Shown here: piece after piece, positions 10,660 through 22,268 of the stretch
How the letters are laid out: each line of letters starts with the position of its first letter
How positions within the stretch are numbered: position 1 is the first letter of the stretch
Assembly (NCBI RefSeq): GCF_030272615.1
Contig: NC_081414.1
Span: forward strand, 911,775,009-911,839,008
DNA length: 64,000 nt
Source: Cryptomeria japonica
Taxonomy: Eukaryota; Streptophyta; Pinopsida; Cupressales; Cupressaceae
Reading direction: 5' to 3'
Notes under the pieces: model-generated
Seen by the model: only the letters and a program-made list of their open reading frames with translations
What the model was told of the DNA's origin: nothing
Database searches by the model: none
Translations under genes and position numbers: made by a program

Positions 10660-11899
10660 TGATAAGTTGAGACTTTGTCATGTTTTCATCATCAGAACTC
10701 TTAAGTTTTTGTCATCTTTTCATTTGCATAGTAGTAGTGATGTATTATAAATTGACTATATGTATTCCATGTGTTAAACCTGAACTTATGAAATCATGTT
10801 TGAACTTTATCGGTCTATTCCTGCAGCCATGCCATTTGTTCCTGTTGCCATGCAAATTATTTAGGGTAGTATCATGTGTTAATTAATAGATGTGTTAATT
10901 AAATAAAATGTGTATGTATGTCCTTGAATGTTGTTTTTGTTGTAGTGCAGGTAATAAATGATGTTGTGGTGGATATTCTCCTATCGCGCCTGATGAAGGA
11001 AAGATTATGTAAGAGATAACTGAAGAGGAGTTGAGTAAGCGCAAGGTACAGCATAGGCGGAGCAGTCAAGCGACACTACTAATGTCTAACTTTTGTGGGC
11101 ATTGAATTTGCAAACACCGCCACGGCATGCAAAGACTGTGGTTCAGTTTAGATCCATATTTCCTGCAGCCAAGCTCTAGTTATCTTCTTTATTGGTCAAT
11201 CATCTGCCTCTTCTTCTAGGCGTGATTTTTGTTGTTTATTGTAGTTGATCTTCTCTTTAATAATAAGCTCTTCTTTTTCTCAGAGGTTAGAGAGAGAGAG
11301 ACAAAATAGAGCAGAGGATCTTTGGTAATCATTCTTGAGTTTCTTTTCAAAATATGTAATCATTTTCAAGAAGCAATGAATAAAATTATGTTGTTCTGAT
11401 CTATTAAAAGTAATTTTCTGGAAGCTTGATATCACTCATCCAAGGGGTGCCACTTGGTGAGTGATCATGTGTGTTCATTAAAATTAGTTTTCTTTCTTTA
11501 GTCGTAGTAGAAGTTCTTGCTTAAACTATTCCTGCAGCCACTAGAAACAGATCCACTGACTGTTCCTACAGCCGAGCCAGAATAGAGTAATTTTTGTTAT
11601 CCATATTAGATCTTTCCAACATTGTTTTTATGAATATTATACAGAATTTTTTCCTATAGCCTTTCCATAATTTCCATTCTTGCCTTCCTTTTTCGCATAA
11701 TGTTAGTTGTTGTAGTAATGCAGAATAGCTATTGAAGGAACTTAATGCATATATAGTGCAGACCCATTTCAAGTATTACATCCCTGGGTTGACAATCAAA
11801 TGAGCACTAGCCATGTAAATAGTAACTTTACCAGATGAATGTCCAAACTTCGGGTTGAGAATTCAATTAGAGTTATTATTCTTATTGTTGGGGTAGACA
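10660..11899 (+). repeat. Element A 3' LTR
   Basis: This is a direct repeat of 776-2032, running from TGATAAG to GTAGACA and followed by the ATGAT duplication at 11900-11904. The last 16 bases are absent from the 5' copy. Confidence 0.85.
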
Positions 11900-12499
11900 A
11901 TGATGCTTTTCTTCTTGAATGTAATCCCATATGTTGTATGAAATGGCATGAACATGATAAAACCCTAACACACACATGCTTGCAAATGAATGATGTAAAG
12001 TTGTTCCACAATTTATAGATGAAGAATATGCAGCCTTGGAGACCTCTAGAAATCCTTGATGATTACTTCAATGCTTGAAAGCTTGATTGCTTGATTGTAG
12101 TTCTCTCAATTTTTCCATATATCATGAATGTCCCTCCAAATGAGAGGGGAAGACCTCTTTATATACTTACCCATCAAGAAAATTGACTAATTTTCTAACA
12201 TCAGTCGACGTAGAGGGGAATCCTGCTCATTTTGTAAATGCTAAAATGGGTTTAAAGATGGCCCAATTTAGGGAGGACCAAGGCGTGGCACCCTGGTCAG
12301 AGTGAGGACCACTACTCCCTAGTCCTGCCCTGTTTTGGATTAGGATTAAGGGTTGCAGTAAGGTAAAATATGATATAAAGGCCATTATTGCATGATAAAA
12401 GCATAAATAGGTCCCAGTTAGGCATAGGGATGAGAAACAGTAAGGTGAGGGCCCTAAATACGGTCAAAATTACAAAGGGTGCAATTTTAGGACACTACA
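11900..12499 (-). mobile_element. Antisense F-type LTR, right part
   Basis: On the - strand this begins TGTAGTGTCCTAAAATTGC at 12499, matching the start of the solo LTR at 33904 (TGTAGCGTCCTAAAATTGC). It continues with a CCTGGTCC block, a TATATAAAGAGG box near 12160 and a CATTCAAG block, then is cut by element A at 11900. I found no target duplication at the 12499 end. Bases 12500-12611 show nothing I can name. Confidence 0.75.
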
Positions 12500-12611
12500 G
12501 GTCATAAAGTCACTGGGGGCTTAGTGTGTCTTGTCTCTTTGATATCTTAGTGAAAAAAAATTATGCAACTTTGTACTTTACCATGAGTATTCTTAGTCTC
12601 ACGGGGCTAAA

Positions 12612-14075
12612 TGTAGGGTCTTAAATTGTATCTGCATACAATTTCATCATCACCTAGGCCTCACTTTGGTGCTTTGATGTTCAATGTCTGATGTCTATCC
12701 CAATTCTACTCACACCACCTATAAACCTCACATTTTCATCACCTTCACTATCTTCCCCTCATGTTGGAGTCCTAATTCTCAAGACTAGGGTATGCAGTTC
12801 CCTGGTCCTCCTAATCAAGACCCATTTTGGGTACCCACAATGGCCACTTCAAGTGGGCATTAAAATTGACTCTGTGTTGACCTACTCCAAAAATTCAACC
12901 AATTTTCAAACAATCTGTTAAGGTTTAGGCAGATCCAGAGAAAATACAAATTAACAATTATATACAGATACAAACACAAAAGATGAAGGAAAAATACATA
13001 ACATGGATAACACAAATATTTAACGTGGTTCACCCAAGATGGGCTACATCCACAAAACACAGTCGTCCAATTTTTCTTATTATCTAGTAAATCAGTAGAA
13101 CACCATTACATTGCCTTTTTTTTACATTCCAACAGCTCATAACAAGCAATTTTTAGGGCAACACTCAAAGTCAGTTATTTTTAGGGGGTTTTTCAATGTC
13201 GATTTTTCAACAAAAACAGCAAAAAAATAACGTGTACAGTACTTGCATGATCAGTCACCACATATCAACAATCTCCCACTTGGATACTGATCAGGCTCCA
13301 CACCAAACACAATCAAGTATAAAAGGAGGTCTACCCCTCTCATTTTAAACCTAATGAATTCGCTAATGAATCGGAATCAAGGTCTCAATTACACTTTAGC
13401 AAATTCAAGTGAGCAAGCAATTAGTCATTCATCGAGCATTTAGAAGCAAAGTCAAGTTATGCATTTAAGATGGAATACATGATTAATCTTCTTTGAAGGC
13501 ATTTTACTAGAAAACCCTAGAAATCTTCCATGAGGATCAAATACAGCTTCATCAAGGGATATTTCAATTATCAACACTTTTGCTTTAGATCTGGCCTTTC
13601 CCTCAAAAGGAAAGCATTACATAATTTCTATTTTAATTCATATTTTAATATCAAGGTTAATGTCAAAACCAGGGTTTGACCTAAGGCAAGCCCCTATCCC
13701 TAACATATTTCCCTCTCTTTATATGCGCAAGTGCAAGAGTTGTAGTTGATAATTCCAGTACAGTCAACAGCAAAAAACAAGTTAAGCTTTCAACTTTTGG
13801 GAACAAGTTATAAACATATTCTTTTGCCCAAACCATAGTTTTTGGCTCTGTGGGATATCTGTATTAGTTTTTTTAATAGTTGACTTCAATTACTCATACT
13901 TTTACTCTAATTTCACAAATATCATCCAGTTTTCAACTAAGAAAGAGGATTACTACCCCCAACAAGTGAATCCAATCAGAATTTTATCCCTTTCCTTATA
14001 TTGTCGGTAGATCTATTGGCTTCACTCCTCTTTTAATGTAATGGGTAAATTCGGCTTGTTAGTGGTTTTATTATC
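12612..14075 (+). repeat. Element F 5' LTR (interrupted)
   Basis: It shares order and motifs with the solo LTR at 33904-35151: the TGTAG start, a CCCTGGTCC block then CATTTTGGG near 12800, a TATAAAAGGAGG box near 13318, the GGTTTGACCTAAGGCAAGCCCC block near 13672 and a TCCTCTTTTAATGTAATGG block near 14025. An antisense Copia-type LTR splits it at about 12916-13310. The right end is only approximate. Confidence 0.65.
12916..13310 (-). mobile_element. Antisense Copia-type LTR remnant with purine tract
   Basis: The + strand starts TGTTAAGG and reaches ...ATATCAACA at 13270, followed by ATCTCCCACTTGG. Read backwards, that is CCAAGTGGGAGAT next to TGTTGATATG: the usual Copia purine tract and LTR start. 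An AACGTGGTTCACCCAAGATGGG block near 13022 is typical of such LTRs. Only about 40 bases of internal sequence remain. No clean target duplication was found. Confidence 0.6.
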
Positions 14076-14175
14076 TAGCTTGTATATTGCTTTTATCCAC
14101 TAGCTTGTATATTGGTTTTATTTTATAGCTTGTATATTGCTTTTATCCACTAGCTTGTATATTTCTTGATAGGCT
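14076..14175 (+). repeat. Four 25-bp tandem repeats after the F LTR
   Basis: TAGCTTGTATATT recurs at 14076, 14101, 14126 and 14151, an exact 25-bp spacing, with TTTTATCCAC-type filler between. From 14176 to 14583 is an AT-rich leader without an ORF. Confidence 0.85.
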
Positions 14176-14583
14176 GCCTAAGTAGTGTATTGATATTTCT
14201 CTTATCATTTTGGTTCTCCTAGCTTAGGACCTTGGCTACCCCAAGATAGCCTCTAATATCCTCATCCCATCTTGCTTAGGCACTTGTCATCTTACTTAGA
14301 CACTTGTCAGCTCTATAAAATATATCATACCATTTATCAAGGATCTAAGTTTACTTATAGCAAAGTTGGTCTTGTATATATTAGCACCTATTGATTTTTC
14401 ATAGTGTTGAAAAAAAAAATCAACTTTCACATCTTGGTCTTCCATAGCATTTCTAAGTTGAATCCAACATCATCCTTTCAATCCTATCATTAAAGTCCAT
14501 TACCTTGCATCTAAGGTCTACCCCTCATTCCCTTATCCCATCATCACTTATCACTTTCATCAAATTTCATCATCCTTAGGTCT

Positions 14584-15365
14584 ATGCCTTTCACAAGGTC
14601 ACAACCTAAGAAACAACTAATGGATTCCCAACTTCAAAGATCCAAAGACATCTTCTTTGAGGAAGTAGTTTGTCAAGTGCCTCTCAAAATCACATTTGCA
14701 TTTTCATCTCAAAACACACATGATCAATATTTTTATTTCAATGACTTAGGTTCCCGCACCTTAGAGGACTTCTCCTAAGATACCTAAGGTAAAGGTGTCA
14801 AACTACCCTATGACTTTGATTTCTCAAAAATAATCCAACAAGCTCCTTCCACACATCTACCTTCTAATTCACAAGATCATGCATGTATTATCTCTTCCTC
14901 TAGTCATCCAATCACCTCTCAAATGACAAATATCATCTCCACAACACATTTACATATTGAGATACCCTAAAAGCCAACTCATATTAGCACGAACACCATT
15001 GCATCCCAAATCTCATAACCTCAAGTATTCATTCCCTCTTCTTGTATTTCTACATGAATTCCGCTAACCACAACACATTCCTATCAAACCTCAAACCCCA
15101 TTTCATCCACCTATCACAAATTGCAAGCATCCCAGCCTCTCATCACCAGTCAACAACCTAAACCACCCAATAGTGCAAGTTTCTTAGCACAAGACATCCA
15201 ACAATCCAAACACACCCCCAAGCATCTTCAACTAGGACATCAAAAGAAAAAATACACCTTCCAAGAACTACATTCTTATCCTTTCAATAACTCCATCACC
15301 ATAATCCACTTTCCTTAAAACTTTGAGATGCCTAAGTTTGACAAATATAAAGAAAATGGAGATCC
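14584..15365 (+). pseudogene. Element F gag, N-terminal part
   Basis: The frame starts MPFTRSQPKK at 14584 and reaches a PKFDKYKENGDP segment just before element D cuts it at 15365. The same PKFDKY segment is found in the E gag at about 63300. Stops lie at 14776 and many later positions; 15121-15318 is the longest open stretch. The N-terminal part is Gln/Ser/Thr/Pro-rich. It would have made the Gag capsid protein of a Tat-like element. Confidence 0.6.
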
Positions 15366-18224
15366 TGTTGGATATTGTTGCTGTTAGGATATGTTGTTGT
15401 CATCGATGTCAACAATTCTTGTGTTTTGGTGTTTGTAGTGAGTTTATCTAGTTGGTTTGTCTATTTCGGATGTTGAATCAACTTGAGATACTTCATTCTT
15501 TTTTATTTCATGATGTTGTGTGGTGATTTCATCGAGTTATGGGTTATGGTATGGAGATTAGTTTTTTAGTGTTCAGTGATGCAGTTTTCTGGTGATTGAT
15601 CTGTTGAGCTCCGATATGATCATATCTTTGGTTGCGGATTTGGGAGAGTGTTTGGGATGTTCATGTGTATCTTCATTTTAGATGGTTCATGATTTGGTGC
15701 TCCGCAAGTTATCTTTCTTGTTTGAGTTGTTGTTGTTGAGTGTTCTTGAGTGTTAGTGTGTTGATCGATGAAGATTTGAATAAGTGGTGTTGGTGCAGCT
15801 ATTGCGGATGGTTCTAATGATCTTGTTGATGTTTCCTGATCATGTCCTATTTGTTTTGGTGTTCTACATTAATCATTATGCACATTATTGAAGATTTTAT
15901 GGGTCCATTAATATTATTTGTGTTATGCAGTATTTTTCAGTGGTGTAACATGTTGCGATTGATCTTGGCAAGATATTTGGTTGTGATGTGCATTCAAGGA
16001 GTTGATTTAGGTCCATGCTATGATATCTATGGCATTGTACTGGTCTAATGGTTAATTTATGTATCGTGTGATGTAATTTTGTAATTATGTGTTGAGGGTT
16101 TGGTTGACCTTGTAGTCACAATTGATGAATTGTATAAATAGGTGTTATATTCATGTAATTTGGAAGTCATGGTTGTTTTTGTTAGTCCCAACTGGTGCTG
16201 AGAGGGGAAAGGTGAATTAGCACAATACCAATTTTACCAGATTTAACCTTAATCAAATTTTCTATTCAAACTTAATACTTATCAGTATAAGCAGCATTAA
16301 TAAGAAACATGTACACATAAAAACAAACACACATAACTACCAAGATTTATCACGTGGAAACCCAAATGGGATAAAACCACGGTGTGATTAGAAACTCACA
16401 AAATCTGCACTCTTCTGGAGTACACCCGGTGAGGAGCCATCCCTATTAGGAGATTACAAAGACATTGTTAGGTGCCACCCGGTTAAGGGATTTTCTTTAA
16501 GGCCTGTTAGAACCTTTACCCTATTAAAGGTAACCTTGTTAAAGGCCGGTTAAGGGATTTTACAAAGGGACCTATTAAAGTCCACCCGGTTAAGGGATTT
16601 TACTGTTGTAGTTATTAGAAAACAACAGAGAGAATGATTTGAAGTAATAGCTACTCTTAGCTTAATCAGATCCAAACGAAGCTCTTTGGTTTGACCATCA
16701 GTTACACTTGCTCTGCACTCTACTGGTGCTCTGCATTCTACTGGTGCTCTGCATTATTTCTCTACACTTCACACTATCTGAGCTCTACACACTCTCTTCA
16801 CCACTCTGCTATTTCTCACCTTGTTGGATCGCCTCTCTTCAAAATTTCACTTTGCAATTTTTATGATCAAACTTTTTGGTTTTCGCCAAAAACCTTTATA
16901 CCATATTTTGCCAACACATACCCGTTGATTCCTCAATGACTTTACACCTAACACTCGATAGATTTGAAATTCAAATCTTTCCAAATCTTCCCGCACTTTC
17001 TCTGTGTTCTCTCCATCAATCTCGCCAACAGGTCATCCTTATCTGCCACCGCAACTCATAATTTCACCAACCTTTGGGTCGTGTTCTGTCTTTTTAATGT
17101 GAACTAGAAAATCCTCACAAATCTCACCTTAACTAGTTGTTAACTGTTGTAGACTTCACTAGCAGTTTATTTTGATGATATCCCACCATGACCGACTCAC
17201 CTTTGGTCATTGCATCTAGCTTACTGGTCACTGCTCTGAGATTCTTGGTGGATAGAATTCTTCAACCTGTATCACCTATTCACCGATGTAACTTTTCATC
17301 TTTTGCCACCGGTCACTGATCATCAAGCAGGTTGATCACCTGTTTGTCCAGAGTGTTCTAGTCGCATATAAGACTACTAAATTGCACTCTGATTCGCATC
17401 CTATGATTGTACCATCATTTCAACTGCCAGTTTTAAGAAATGGATCTCAACACCTATCGGGTGCTTGAGTGACCAATCAGCTACTATGTTTATCCTTCAA
17501 CCGATTAGTCTTCTACCAATATACTTCTTAATGTATATTAGGGAAGCATTGAATCCTCCATACTAGTTGCAACCATGACTAAACCATTGGGGTTTACCAC
17601 ACCTCCTTTCCTATGAGCTTGGCCTTATTCACCGGTAATTATTAGTCATCAATGACAATACTAACTGATGAACTGATTGTGCCAACAACATTAGTTGCCA
17701 ACATTTTCTATATTATTAGAGAGCGGTGTATGAGCAAATAAGTGAATTCATCTTTCGGTGTGGTGTATTGAGCAGAGATTGTTGCAGGGCAGACAATTGT
17801 GCTTAACCAGAACTGTCATCAGGCATTAGGAGATGTTATTCTTTCATTTCATTTTAACTAAATTGTACTTTGAATTTCATTTTAAGGTAGTGAACCTTCC
17901 CTGAGGTTTGTAACCTTTTGGGTAATTGTAATTTGAGCAGTGAGCTCTAGGTAGTGTGCCTGAATGCATGTGCATTCCACATTGTAATATTTACACATAC
18001 TACTATAGAGTATCATCTTGTTGTGGGTAGGTTCCCACCACGGTTTTTCCCTTAACCAATTTTTCCACGTCAAAATCTTGGAGTTATTTGTGTTGGTGTT
18101 ATTGTGTTTATCTTTATTCTTGTTGCGGTCGTCCAGATCTGAGATTATGTTTAAATTATTTAATACGATGAAAATTGATTCACCCCACCCCCCTCTTAGC
18201 TTTCCTTCATTGTTGTTGCCAACA
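15366..18224 (+). repeat. Element D 5' LTR (with nested LTR)
   Basis: It starts TGTTGGATATTG and ends TTGTTGCCAACA. About 1,331 bases belong to this LTR once the nested 16180-17703 LTR and its 4-base duplication are removed. It is collinear with 18447-19803, with visible substitutions throughout. Confidence 0.85.
16180..17703 (-). mobile_element. Nested LTR in D, related to the element B LTR family
   Basis: On the + strand it runs from TGTTAGTCCCAACTGG to GTTGCCAACA. The TGTTAG start, the GAGAGGGG/GGTGAAT block, the 'TTACCCTATTA' block and the reiterated GGTTAAGGGATTTT motif (about 16480, 16547 and 16588) parallel the B LTRs at 32063 and 40222. Comparison with the uninterrupted D 3' LTR at about 19278 shows exactly where it was inserted. 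A TTTT run flanks both sides, so the target duplication is 4 bases or blurred. It looks like a solo LTR. Confidence 0.75.
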
Positions 18225-18446
18225 AGTGGTATCAGAGCTAGAGATTATTTGGTTTGGGGAGAGAAGCATGATATGCATTTTATCTTTGGCATTGTTATCA
18301 AAGGGGGAGAGAAGCATGTGAAAAACTACCTTATATTTGGAGCTTTGTGTGCATGATATTAGGGGGAGTTTGTTGGTGATGATTTATTCCTTTTCATTGA
18401 TTTCTTTTCACATTCATATGTTTCCATCAATACCAAAGGGGGATAT
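18225..18446 (+). other. Element D internal remnant: primer site, purine tracts
   Basis: AGTGGTATCAGAGC at 18225-18238 matches the 3' end of initiator Met tRNA, as in most plant Copia elements. Three purine tracts (TCAAAGGGGGAGAG about 18298, TTAGGGGGAGTT about 18359, CCAAAGGGGGATA about 18432) lie in the last 150 bases. A short frame ending in NYLIFGALCA resembles the extreme C-terminus seen in some plant Copia/Ty3 polyproteins; this is a weak call. Confidence 0.75.
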
Positions 18447-19803
18447 TGTTGGATATGGTTGCTGCTAGGATATGTTGTCATTGATGTCAACATATTCCTA
18501 TGTTTTGGTGTTGCAGAGAATTGTTTTGGTGACCCAGTGTTTGCAGTGAGTTGATCTGGTTGACTTATCTATTTGGGATGTTGAATCAATTAAATATACT
18601 TCATTATTTATTGATTTCATGATGCTACGTGGTGATTTGATTGAGTTATGGATTCCAGTATGGAGATTAGTTTTTAGTGTTCAGTGGTGCAGTGTTCTAG
18701 TGATTGATTCGTTGAGCTTTGATATGATCATATCTTTGGTTACAGATTTGGGAGAGTGTTTGGGATGTTCATGTGTATCTTCATTTCAGATGGTTCATGA
18801 TTTGGTTCTCCACAAGTTATCTTTCTTGTCCAAGTTGTTGTTGTTGAGTGTTCTTGAGTGTTAACGTGTTGATCGATGAAGATTTGAATAAATGGTGTTG
18901 GTACAGCTATTACAGATGGTTTTAATGAGCTTGTTTATGTTTCTTGATCGTGCCCTATTTGTTTTGGTGGTCTGTATTGATCATTGTGCATGTTATTGAA
19001 TATTTTATGGGTCTGGTAATATTCTTCATGTTATGCACTATTTTTGGTGGTGTAATGTGTTGCGGTTAATCTTGATGAGATCTTTGGTGGTGATGTGCAT
19101 TTGAGGAGTTTATTTAGGTCCATGATATGCTATCTATGGCATTGTATTGGTCTAGTGGTTAACTTATGTATCGTGTGATGTAATTTTGTGATTAGGTGTT
19201 GAGGGTTTGGCCAACCTTGTAGTCAAGGTTGATGATTTGTATAAATAGGTGTTATATTCATGTAATTTGGAATTCATGGTTGTGTCTGCATTATTAGAGA
19301 GTAGTGTATGAGAAAATAAGTGAATTCATCTTTCGGTGTGGTCTATTGAGCAGAAATTGTTGCAGGTCAGATAATTGTGCTTAACCGGAACTATCATCAA
19401 GCATTAGGAGATTTTATTCTTTCAATTCATCTTAACCAGGTTATAGTCTGAATTTTATTGTAAGGTAGTGAACCTTCCCTGAGGGTTATAACCTTTTGGG
19501 TCATTCTAATTTGAGCAGTGAGCTCTAGGCAGTGTGTCTGAATGTATGTGCATTCCCTATTGTAACATCTACACATACTACTATAGAGTATCATCTTATT
19601 GTGGGTAGGTTCCCACCATGTGTTTTCCCTTAACCGAGCTTTCCACGTCAAAATATTGGAGTTATGTGTGTTGGTGTTATTGTGTTTATCTTTATTCTTC
19701 TTGCGGATGTTCAGATCTGAGATTGTGCTTAAATTCTTTAATCCGGTGAAAACTGATTCACTCCCCCCCCTTTCTCAGTTTTCCTTCATTGTTGTTGCCA
19801 ACA
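18447..19803 (+). repeat. Element D 3' LTR
   Basis: It starts TGTTGGATATGG and ends TTGTTGCCAACA, 1,357 bases, and is followed by AATCC. It is intact and uninterrupted. Confidence 0.85.
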
Positions 19804-20796
19804 AATCCTAAGCAGTATTTTAGACAATTTTAGATTGCATTCCAAGATGTCTCTTATGTTGATGCACCTTGATACGATTCCCTAAAATCTTGGGAGGACA
19901 AGCCCTTAAATTTTTTACCCATCTCACTCATGAAACCATTATCACCTTTTTCAAACTAGCCACTTGATTTGACACATATTCCTCCTACAACATCAAATAG
20001 GAAATCACCATGATGTACCTATGTAGCACAAAACAAGAGTGGTGAAATATTTTCCTCTTTGTTACAAAGGTGAAAGCACCTTGCTAGACACTTTAGATAG
20101 CCCAATCCCAAAAAACTTGTAACCATCTTTGTACAAACATTGGATAAATAAATGAGCATTCATTTAAAAATCCAATGTGTCAACTCTTTCAATGAGATCG
20201 TAGAAAAAGGATTCACCACAGGAAAAGACCTTAAAGGACTAGTCAAGATCTATAAAGAGAGTAAATACAATAATCGTCCTAGTGACAAATATCATTTTTG
20301 GATCAAGAATAAGAATGTAGTCAGTGATGGTGTAACTAATTCCAAACATATCAAAAACATGCACATACCACACCATCATCTTCACAAAATCATCAAGTCT
20401 TTCAACAACATGTGACCATCTCCAAGGGGAAACCTAAATGATTTGTTAGATGTGATTATACCCCATTGGGAGAACCTATCAAAGAAGTCTCCCATAAACT
20501 AGTCCAAGAAAGCTTTATACATCTTTCAACCATCAAATAACTTAGTACATGACTAGACCTTAGCGGTACAAAGAATATGACTTTTGTGAATGCCATCAAG
20601 TCAATAGGCATAAAACATCAAATTGCATGAGAAAAACATTATATCCAACATCACGTTTATCAAGAAGAAACTATCTTTGAAGACCAAATTAAATTCCTCT
20701 AATACAAACTTAGTCATGTACAAGAATCCTTATCCTCGACATAATGAAATACATGCTTTTGTATCTTACAATGGGGTCCTATATGCCTATAACAAT
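19804..20796 (+). pseudogene. Element F gag, middle part
   Basis: It resumes the gag frame after D with KQYFRQFQIAFQDVSY near 19812. Further on are SIHLKIQCVNSFNEIVEKG (about 20155) and a degraded ECHQVNRHKTSNCM knuckle-like segment near 20590. These match the E gag segments DPRDHVWEF, SYILKLQCIPSF and GHQTNDCMRL. Several stops and at least one frameshift are present. It ends where the solo LTR was inserted, at ACAAT 20792-20796. Confidence 0.65.
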
Positions 20797-22268
20797 TGAT
20801 GCACTACAAAAAGGATTAGAAAAATCTGTAGTATGGCAACACACACAAGAAACTAGGGTTAATGTTAACAACCAAAGATTATTCTAAATAGGCATATCAA
20901 GAGAGACACTATAAGAAAAATAGAGCATTTAACAATGAAAACAAATGCAACAAGGCATCTCCAAATGCCTTCCACCATGCATGTAGCTCCTCCTCCCTTG
21001 TTCCTCTCCTCTCCAAGTTTCTAAATGAGTGTAGCTCTCAGCAGCTTTTTGCACTATGGATGTCTTATGGAGATTTAAGATCGAAATGCTGTAAATCTAT
21101 GCTATGCAAGTGTAAAGAAAGCTAAATATGAGATATTATGAAATGAACTAAGATTAATTTTAGTCCAAAATGACAATATGAGTGATTATGCTAAAATGCT
21201 CTCTAAGATTGACTATAAGTTAAATGCATACAAGTTTTCAGGATCCAGATTGTGAAGAAATGAGCTCTATTTATAGGTAAAATGGAGCAATGGAGGGTTG
21301 AGATTGAGTAATCTCAACAAGGGTCAGGATTGAAGGGCTTAAGATCCATGTGAGGGCTTTCAATCCAATACCAGGATGACAAATGTCAACAAGAGATGGG
21401 TTGAGAGGAGAAGGAATAAGCATTAAATGCTTGACATGACCTGAGTGTTAACTTGGGAGGTAGGGTTAATGTTGAGTTGAATGAATAAATTCATTATTCA
21501 AGGAATAATGCTTTTATCCAATGGATAAACTCTTGTGCAAGAGTTAGTGAGGATAACCATGGTCAAAGCAATAAATGCTTGAAGAGATCCATGGGTTACA
21601 TGAGGGTTGAGTTTTAGAGGTAAAGTCTCTAACCATGGGAGCAAGTGGATTTAACCATAAGTGGTTATGTAAAAACCATTAATGGTCATGTAAGAGCCAT
21701 TAATGGTTTGGAAGACTTTAGGGGTTAGCTTGTTGAACACATAAAGCATTAAATATTTTTCAAAGACTTTGAAGGCTTTGAGAAGTGACTTCAAATTGCT
21801 TAGGAATGTGACAATATTTAGGGGATGGATTAGGCTAATTAGGAATGGTTAGAAAGTGGTTAGAAGGGTCTAGAAGGGGATTTAGGATTGCAAGTGGATT
21901 TGATGGGTGAGGGAAAATAGGATTTAAATTAAAATAAATTTAATTTATTTCAACTTGTGGTTGCAACTTGCATTTGTAGGAGAATGCAAGTGGAGGGGAT
22001 TAAATGATTTAAATAAATGTTTTATTTATTTATTTAAAAGAGGAAAGGGGATTAAATTAAATAAATAGGATTTTGTTCATTTAATTGATTGTGAATTTGG
22101 TTTAATGAATTAATTAAAATAAATTGAATAATGTATTTAATTAATAGGAGAATGTTTGAGGATGAATTAATTAAATGTTAATTTAATTAACTGTTGGCTA
22201 GTGGGTTTATTAATCAAATAAATAGTAAATATTCATTTAATTAGAATGGATAGATTTATGTGACTACA
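20797..22268 (-). mobile_element. Solo Tat-type LTR (same family as the E LTR)
   Basis: The + strand runs TGATGCACTACA...GTGACTACA, flanked by ACAAT at 20792-20796 and 22269-22273. On the - strand it starts TGTAGTCACATAAA, like the E LTR start TGTAGACGCATAAA. Its CTATAAATAG box (- strand, 21267-21276) has a counterpart in E at 29823-29832. There is no internal sequence, so this is a solo LTR. Its AT-rich last third (21900-22260) repeats AAATTAATTTAAT-like words. Confidence 0.9.

Larger units (their letters stand above)
776..11899 (+). mobile_element. Element A: Athila-like Ty3 LTR retrotransposon
   Basis: This is an 11.1 kb element with direct LTRs starting TGATAAG, one long gag-pol frame (2095-7715) and a third ORF region (8195-10647) between pol and the 3' LTR. 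The RT block resembles Athila elements: a CPWGTYAYFVLPF segment, a YMDD box, and a VLQRCED/SEKCFIMVQEGIVLGH continuation. Athila elements are known to carry an extra sense ORF after pol and an internal T/G-rich purine tract, and both are present. The element is long dead, with at least 13 in-frame stops and three frameshifts in gag-pol. It is flanked by ATGAT and sits inside an antisense LTR of another family. Confidence 0.9.
15366..19803 (+). mobile_element. Element D: LTR-rich Copia-type deletion derivative
   Basis: Two long direct LTRs (15366-18224 with a nested LTR, and 18447-19803) enclose only 222 bases. Those bases start with a Met-type primer site (AGTGGTATCAGAGC, 18225) and end with a purine tract (CCAAAGGGGGA, about 18433). 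Flanks are GATCC on the left and AATCC on the right, a 5-bp duplication with one change. Removing D rejoins the F gag frame. There is no coding sequence left beyond a KGGE-type tail fragment, so it can only have moved with borrowed enzymes, or it lost its inside after insertion. Confidence 0.85.

Noticed and set aside
18225-18240. Match to the 3' end of Met tRNA at 18225, 50991, 56100 and (antisense) 40203
   Set aside because: Only about 12-18 bases match, each directly next to an LTR end. These are primer-binding sites, not tRNA genes.
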